In this document: positions 59,951-64,000 of the stretch, piece after piece
Layout of the letters: each line of letters starts with the position of its first letter
Position numbering within the stretch: position 1 is the stretch's first letter
NCBI RefSeq assembly: GCF_025151045.1
Contig: NZ_CP102285.1
Coordinates: forward strand, 1,984,001 to 2,048,000
Direction of reading: 5' to 3'
From: Parabacteroides johnsonii DSM 18315
GTDB taxonomy: Bacteria; Bacteroidota; Bacteroidia; Bacteroidales; Tannerellaceae
DNA: 64,000 nt
Made by a program: the position numbers and the translations under genes
Notes under the pieces: generated by a model
Seen by the model: only the letters and a program-made list of their open reading frames with translations
The model's database searches: none
Told to the model about the DNA's origin: nothing

Positions 59951-61173
59951 GTATAATTACCTTTGACTAACAATTCTGCTATTTTAATGATCGTCTCCAT
60001 ACTCTTTTCAAGCGACTTGACCGGGAGAAATTCATAACGTCCGTGGAAATTCAACCCGCCTGCGAAGATATTCGGGCAAGGCAGCCCCATGAAAGAAAGA
60101 CGCGCACCGTCCGTTCCTCCGCGGATCGGTTTCACAAGAGGCTTGACACCGGCTTCCTTCATTGCATCGAACGCCAGATCCACAATAAACTTCTTCGGTT
60201 CGACCACTTCACGCATATTGTAATACTGGTCGCGCATTTCAAGCGTCGTGCTGCCCGGATGCATCTCGTTCATTCGTTTCACCAGCTCATGCAGCAACTC
60301 TTTCTTTTGCTCGAAAGCGGTGCGCACATGGTCACGTATGATATAAGAAAGGGAAGCCTCCTCAACCGTTCCGCCCATGCCGGTCAGATGGAAAAAGCCT
60401 TCATAACCGGTCGTATGTTCGGGACGCTGTGCAACAGGCAGCCAAGAGGCGAACTCTACCGCCAGCAACGATGCGTTCAGCATCTTATCCTTGGCATATC
60501 CCGGATGTACGTTCAGCCCTTTGAAAACAACTTTGGCTCCGGCAGCATTGAAGTTCTCGTATTCCAGCTCGCCGATCTGTCCGCCGTCGATCGTATAGGC
60601 CCATTCACAACCAAACTTTTCGACATCGAAATAGTCGGCTCCGGCTCCGATCTCTTCATCGGGCGTAAACCCGATACGGATCTTGCCGTGTTCGATTTCC
60701 GGATGATCCTTCAAGTATTTCATGGAGGCGATGATAGCAGCCACGCCTCCCTTATCATCCGCTCCTAACAGAGTCTTGCCGTTGGTCACGATGATATCCT
60801 GCTCTTTATAATCGTTCAGTTCGGGAAACATAAGCGGCGAAAGCACCACGTTTTCTTCGGCGCACAACACGATATCTCCCCCTTTATAATTCACGATACG
60901 CGGCTCGACATCCTTGCCTGACATATCAGGACTGGTATCCAAATGGGCGATAAATCCGATCGTCGGAACCTCCTTCGCCGTATTGGCGGGCAAAGTAGCC
61001 ATCAGGTAGCTCTTGTCATCGAGAGTGATATCTTCCAATCCTATCTCTTCCAACTCTTTTACCAATGCTTCGGCAAACACACGTTGTCCCGGCGTACTGG
61101 GAGTCACACCCGTAGTTTCACTCGACTCGGTATCGAACGTCACATACTTCAAAAATCTATCTGTTACAGTCAT
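59944..61173 (-). CDS. pepT: Peptidase T (tripeptide aminopeptidase)
   Basis: A 409-residue zinc aminopeptidase of the M20B family that removes the N-terminal residue from tripeptides in the cytoplasm. Metal ligands: His and Asp in [13 protein letters not shown], Asp in [12 protein letters not shown], Glu pair in [15 protein letters not shown], Asp in [15 protein letters not shown], and the C-terminal [18 protein letters not shown] 61173 ([11 protein letters not shown]) is the usual family start; the frame extends to 61254 without conserved sequence. Confidence 0.95.
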   Translation of the reverse strand: MTVTDRFLKYVTFDTESSETTGVTPSTPGQRVFAEALVKELEEIGLEDITLDDKSYLMATLPANTAKEVPTIGFIAHLDTSPDMSGKDVEPRIVNYKGGDIVLCAEENVVLSPLMFPELNDYKEQDIIVTNGKTLLGADDKGGVAAIIASMKYLKDHPEIEHGKIRIGFTPDEEIGAGADYFDVEKFGCEWAYTIDGGQIGELEYENFNAAGAKVVFKGLNVHPGYAKDKMLNASLLAVEFASWLPVAQRPEHTTGYEGFFHLTGMGGTVEEASLSYIIRDHVRTAFEQKKELLHELVKRMNEMHPGSTTLEMRDQYYNMREVVEPKKFIVDLAFDAMKEAGVKPLVKPIRGGTDGARLSFMGLPCPNIFAGGLNFHGRYEFLPVKSLEKSMETIIKIAELLVKGNYTS

Positions 61174-61226
61174 AAGCTTATCATTAATGTTACAAGCCAT
61201 AAAAGTAATCAAAGTGTCACTAACAA

Positions 61227-61258
61227 CAAAAAAATCATGCGCATTTCTGCACATGATT
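61227..61258 (-). terminator. Terminator of the PurF-like gene
   Basis: AATCATGCGC (61233-61242) pairs with GCACATGATT (61249-61258), one mismatch. In the minus direction seven T follow. Confidence 0.65.
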
Positions 61259-61285
61259 TTCCTTATTCCATCCGATCATATCTCT

Positions 61286-62692
61286 TTAAAAACAGCTGCT
61301 TCCGTCGAAACAATGTGTACAAACTTTACATTTCGGTAAGCCGATTGCCTCGATGAGTGTTTCCAGCGTATTGAACTTTAACGAGCTCAGGCCGAAACGT
61401 TCGGCAATGATCTGCACCATCTTTTGATATTCCGGCGAGTCGGTCGTCGCATATTTTTCCAGGTTCTTGTTCTCGTCTCCTTCCAGCTCCTTGATGATCC
61501 GGCGGGTGATCAGTTCGAGCGGACTCTTCGACGAAGTAAAGCCGAGGAACGGGCAGCCATAGATAAGAGGCGGGCAGGCAATACGCATATGCACCTCTTT
61601 TGCTCCGTAATCATACAGGATATTCACATTGTCGCGAAGCTGCGTACCGCGTACGATCGAGTCATCACAAAACAGAATCCGCTTACCCTCCAGCATAGCC
61701 CGGTTAGGGATCAGTTTCATTTTCGCGACAAGCGAACGCAACTCTTGATTAGCCGGAGTGAAACTACGCGGCCAGGTCGGTGTGTATTTGGCTATCGCCC
61801 GATGGTAAGGAGCCCCTTTACCTTCGGCATACCCCAAAGCCATCCCTACGCCCGAATCGGGGATACCGCAAACACAATCCACTTCACTCTCGTCCTTCTT
61901 CCCCATCTTGTAGCCACTTTGGAAACGGACCTCCTCGACATTCCTGCCTTCGTAACAAGAAACCGGGAAACCGTAATACACCCAAAGGAAAGAGCAGACT
62001 TGCATCTGTTCGTTCGGTTGGCGCATCTGCTCGATGCTGTCGGCACGCAAGCGAAGGATTTCGCCCGGCCCGACAAATCGGTCTATTTCATAATCCAAGT
62101 TAGGCAAACTGCTCGATTCGCTGGTAGCGGCATAGGCTCCGTCTTTTTTACCTATAATAATAGGTGTACGTCCCCACTTGTCACGGGCCACGATGATACC
62201 GTCTTCCGTCAGCAACAGCATGGAACAGGAACCTTTGATCCGGTCGTAGACATTTTCAATACCTTCGACAAAATTCTTTCCCTGCGTAATCAGCAACGCT
62301 ACCAGTTCGGTCTGGTTCGTCTTGCCCGAACTCAGTTCGGAGAAGTGCATATTCGCTTTCAGCAAATCCTGTTCCAATTCCTCGATGTTATTTATCTTGG
62401 CAACCGTCACGATGGCGAACTTACCGAGATGGGAGTTGATGACAATCGGCTGCGCATCCGTATCGCTGATGATACCGATTCCGGCATTTCCCACAAACTT
62501 GTCGAGAGCAGGCTCGAACTTTGTACGAAAATAAGAACTTTCCAGATTGTGAATCGAACGGGTAAAACCAGCTTCCTTATCGTATGTAGCCATACCGCCG
62601 CGCCGGGTCCCCAAATGAGAATTATAGTCGGTGCCATAGAATAAATCAGTTGAACAGGCCGACTTAGAAATAGTTCCGAAAAAACCACCCAT
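61286..62692 (-). CDS. Amidophosphoribosyltransferase-like protein lacking the catalytic Cys
   Basis: A 468-residue PurF homologue. It starts MGGFFGTISKSACSTD, where true PurF has MCGVFG-type N-termini: the N-terminal nucleophile Cys that hydrolyses glutamine is Gly. The rest of the amidotransferase fold is kept (YNSHLGTRRGGMATYD, HLGKFAIVTVAKINN). The phosphoribosyltransferase half has VDCVCGIPDSGVGMALGYAEG and the PRPP loop ILFCDDSIVRGTQLRDNV. Cys-rich spots IACPPLIYGCPF and CKVCTHCFDGSSCF at the C-terminus could hold an iron-sulfur cluster, as in some PurF. It may use ammonia or have another role. Promoter at 62727 with the shared operator. Confidence 0.85.
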   Translation of the reverse strand: MGGFFGTISKSACSTDLFYGTDYNSHLGTRRGGMATYDKEAGFTRSIHNLESSYFRTKFEPALDKFVGNAGIGIISDTDAQPIVINSHLGKFAIVTVAKINNIEELEQDLLKANMHFSELSSGKTNQTELVALLITQGKNFVEGIENVYDRIKGSCSMLLLTEDGIIVARDKWGRTPIIIGKKDGAYAATSESSSLPNLDYEIDRFVGPGEILRLRADSIEQMRQPNEQMQVCSFLWVYYGFPVSCYEGRNVEEVRFQSGYKMGKKDESEVDCVCGIPDSGVGMALGYAEGKGAPYHRAIAKYTPTWPRSFTPANQELRSLVAKMKLIPNRAMLEGKRILFCDDSIVRGTQLRDNVNILYDYGAKEVHMRIACPPLIYGCPFLGFTSSKSPLELITRRIIKELEGDENKNLEKYATTDSPEYQKMVQIIAERFGLSSLKFNTLETLIEAIGLPKCKVCTHCFDGSSCF

Positions 62693-62726
62693 TGTAAATA
62701 GTGTTTTTGATTTTTGAATTTGGTTG

Positions 62727-62790
62727 CAAAGGTACAAGATTATTTACAAAATGTCACTACTACCCCATCAAAATCGAATTTATACCCCAT
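62727..62790 (-). promoter_or_regulatory. Promoter and two-octamer operator of the PurF-like gene
   Basis: Minus strand: ATGGGGTA at 62790-62783 and 62768-62761 (22 bp apart), three bases, GTGACATTTTG at 62757-62747, 12 bases, then a perfect -7 TACCTTTG at 62734-62727. The leader to ATG 62692 is about 28 bases. Same conserved parts and spacing as at 15597-15640. Confidence 0.7.
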
Positions 62791-62991
62791 GTATTTAGAA
62801 TTAGTAGCAAGGGTAATATTTTTTAACAAAGCTATTTCACATCAATGTCCTGTTTTCACTACCAAAACGACAAATAGAACTTTCCAACAAATTACATGCT
62901 CAAATATTTTGCATACATTTTTTAACACACCTAAAAACAAAAGGTTTCCAACCACTTACAAACAAATAAGGTCTGCCCCCGCAAAAAACAC
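62791..62991. other. Intergenic region, nothing further seen
   Basis: AT-rich spacer between the operator of the PurF-like gene and the SRP RNA promoter. Open frames crossing it on both strands run into the RNA genes and are not protein-like. Confidence 0.6.
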
Positions 62992-63021
62992 TTGTATTGT
63001 AAAAAATAATATCTACTTTTG
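62992..63021 (+). promoter_or_regulatory. Promoter of the SRP RNA / tRNA-Thr unit
   Basis: -33 TTG (62992-62994), 19-base spacer, perfect -7 TACTTTTG (63014-63021). Start predicted at about 63027, the first base of the RNA. Confidence 0.75.
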
Positions 63022-63026
63022 CACCC

Positions 63027-63122
63027 GGGTAAGTCCTACACGGCATGCTCCCTCGGAATCCCCCAGGGCTTGACCGCAGCAAGGGTACTTGGTTGTAGCG
63101 GCGCGATGTAGTAAGCTTACCC
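63027..63122 (+). ncRNA. ffs: Signal recognition particle RNA (4.5S type)
   Basis: About 96 bases folding back on itself: GGGTAAG (63027-63033) pairs with CTTACCC (63116-63122), TCCTACA with TGTAG near the ends. The apical part CCCAGGGCTTGACCGCAGC AAGGG has the conserved asymmetric loop GCAGCAA of SRP helix 8, which binds the Ffh M domain. It has no Alu domain, as in other short bacterial SRP RNAs. It is followed after four bases by tRNA-Thr. Confidence 0.82.
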
Positions 63123-63126
63123 ACCT

Positions 63127-63200
63127 GCCTCTTTAGCTCAGTTGGCCAGAGCACGTGATTTGTAATCTCGGGGTCGTTGGTTCGAATCCGACAAGAGGCT
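63127..63200 (+). tRNA. tRNA-Thr (anticodon TGT)
   Basis: Acceptor stem GCCTCTT (63127-63133) pairs with AAGAGGC (63193-63199); discriminator T. D arm GCTC/GAGC, anticodon loop TTTGTAA with TGT at the centre, T arm GTTGG-TTCGAAT-CCGAC. CCA is not encoded. The anticodon stem has one T-T mismatch. It has no promoter of its own; the SRP RNA lies four bases upstream. Confidence 0.95.
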
Positions 63201-63210
63201 CAAAATAAAT

Positions 63211-63272
63211 GGACAATTGACAATTGACAATTAAGAAAAATATTTAATTGCGATTGTCAATTGTCCTTTTTT
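63211..63272 (+). terminator. Terminator of the SRP RNA / tRNA unit built from octamer repeats
   Basis: GGACAATTGACAAT (63211-63224) pairs perfectly with ATTGTCAATTGTCC (63253-63266), followed by six T. The arms are made of the TTGACAAT repeat unit. Confidence 0.8.
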
Positions 63273-63341
63273 ATTTTCAATTGTTAATTATCTGTTAATC
63301 GTTCGTTAATTGTCAATTGTCAGTTGCCAATTGTCAATTCT
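63211..63341. repeat. Cluster of TTGACAAT/ATTGTCAA octamers
   Basis: Forward units at 63213-63231 and complementary units at 63253-63264 and 63311-63341 (several imperfect copies). Related units occur between thrA and the PGM-like gene (38816-38842). Confidence 0.65.
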
Positions 63342-63368
63342 AAGCATTGTATATTCTCACAAAAGGAT

Positions 63369-63376
63369 TAATTTTG
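63369..63376 (+). promoter_or_regulatory. -7 box of the DUF4199 gene
   Basis: TAATTTTG matches TAnnTTTG. An in-frame ATG at 63380 is too close to it, so ATG 63407 is the likely start. Confidence 0.6.
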
Positions 63377-63406
63377 CTGATGAGAACATTAAAAAACAGC
63401 ATTATC

Positions 63407-63937
63407 ATGGAAGAGAATAAAGGTTTACTGTTGAAGTGCGCGATGTCTTATGGCCTGGCGATGGGCATCTATTGGGTGATAAAATATCTGTTCCTTATTT
63501 TCGGATATTCCATCCCCTCGCTCATCTTTATTTATGAAGGCCTAAGCCTTGCCGTTCCTTTCATAGCCTACTACCTGACCAAGCGTTACCGGCAGGACAT
63601 AGGAGGAAGCATCAGTTTCTTCCACGCATGGCGGTTCGGAATCATGCTGTACTTCTTTGCTGCCTTGATCGTCTCGATCGAGCATTTCATATTCTTTCAG
63701 TTTATCGCTCCGCCCGACTTCCTGAGCAATACGATTACACAAGCTATAGTAGCGCTGAAGAACGCAGGCTTCAACAGCGAAGTGATCGAGACCATCAGCC
63801 GGACCAACTTCACTCCCATCCACATGGCTATTCAACAGATTTTCAATAATATATTTTACGGAATCATATTATCCATACCGGTAGCAGCACTGGTTTGCCG
63901 AGGTCGAACAGCAAGCCCTGTGCCCGAAGAAAAATAA
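63407..63937 (+). CDS. DUF4199 family membrane protein
   Basis: A 176-residue protein with four hydrophobic segments (YGLAMGIYWVIKYLFLIFG, IYEGLSLAVPFIAYYLTK, WRFGIMLYFFAALIVSIEHF, IFNNIFYGIILSIPVAALVC). The pattern, including the segment GGSISFFHAWRFGIMLYFF, matches DUF4199, found almost only in Bacteroidetes; function unknown. It lies directly before a glycosyltransferase gene, and such pairs are frequent in this phylum. Confidence 0.8.
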   Translation: MEENKGLLLKCAMSYGLAMGIYWVIKYLFLIFGYSIPSLIFIYEGLSLAVPFIAYYLTKRYRQDIGGSISFFHAWRFGIMLYFFAALIVSIEHFIFFQFIAPPDFLSNTITQAIVALKNAGFNSEVIETISRTNFTPIHMAIQQIFNNIFYGIILSIPVAALVCRGRTASPVPEEK

Positions 63938-63957
63938 GAAGAAAATAAAAACAAATA

Positions 63958-64000
63958 ATGGACATATCAGTAGTTATACCACTGTACAATGAAGCCGAGT
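63958..64000 (+). CDS. Family 2 glycosyltransferase, 5' end only
   Basis: ATG 63958 begins MDISVVIPLYNEAE, the classical N-terminus of GT2 enzymes such as dolichol/undecaprenyl-phosphate mannosyl- or glucosyltransferases. The gene runs out of the window. It starts 20 bases after the DUF4199 stop, so the two are probably co-transcribed. Confidence 0.85.
   Translation, partial: MDISVVIPLYNEAE

Noticed and set aside
61424-62644. Plus-strand open frame of 406 codons
   Set aside because: Antisense to the PurF-like gene; it arises from the codon bias of that gene and shows no domain.
1-64000. CRISPR arrays, cas genes, restriction-modification, retron or other defence modules
   Set aside because: No regularly spaced direct repeats with unique spacers and no gene with the relevant motifs were found; the tandem 21-bp arrays have no spacers.

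Overview
The window is chromosomal DNA of a Bacteroidales bacterium, most likely Parabacteroides or a close relative (genus level is an impression, not proven). Evidence: SusC/SusD pair, class 3 fructose-1,6-bisphosphatase, RagB-type lipoprotein, CTnDOT/NBU-style mobilization genes, and more than twenty promoters with the Bacteroidetes -7 box TAnnTTTG placed at the right distance from gene starts.

Layout. (1) 1-6.4 kb: an insertion-sequence pile-up (IS30, an ISL3/ISAon1-type element, IS1182, IS110); three of the four transposases carry frameshifts. The IS110 has a structured non-coding leader that looks like a bridge RNA. (2) 6.5-15.5 kb: housekeeping and membrane genes (EamA exporter, menA, two small membrane proteins, CaCA antiporter, an outer-membrane channel plus NCS2 purine permease operon, a decayed toxin-antitoxin pair, PepO-type peptidase). 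(3) 15.7-21.1 kb: a GH35-GH30-GH51 operon suited to type II arabinogalactan. (4) 21-30.2 kb: nucleotidyltransferase, porin, two cyclophilins, MATE exporter, fbp and a second EamA exporter. (5) 30.7-36.0 kb: a SusC/SusD pair whose upstream region is a 480-bp segment bounded by perfect 22-bp inverted repeats and containing a promoter aimed at susC, i.e. a probable invertible promoter. (6) 36.0-41.4 kb: threonine operon thrA - PGM-like (probable homoserine kinase) - thrC, preceded by an unannotated threonine-rich leader peptide and attenuator. (7) 41.5-43.9 kb: small acetyltransferases, DUF695 and MmcQ/YjbR proteins. (8) 43.9-57.8 kb: two integrated elements in tandem at the 3' end of a bile-acid-symporter-family gene: a 1.8-kb segment (DeoR regulator, sugar acetyltransferase) and a 12-kb integrative mobilizable element (AraC-MFS-aldo/keto reductase cargo, broken rteC, mobilization genes, oriT-like region, primase, RepA-like ATPase, excisionase, tyrosine integrase). 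(9) 57.7-64 kb: symporter, gcvT, pepT, a PurF homologue that lacks the catalytic cysteine, SRP RNA plus tRNA-Thr(TGT), a DUF4199 membrane protein and the start of a glycosyltransferase.

How parts connect. The arabinogalactan operon and the PurF-like gene share the same two-octamer operator at identical spacing relative to the -33 region, which suggests a common activator. Threonine synthesis is probably controlled by attenuation. The SusCD system is probably phase variable. The mobilizable element has targeted one symporter gene at least twice, each time rebuilding its 3' end.
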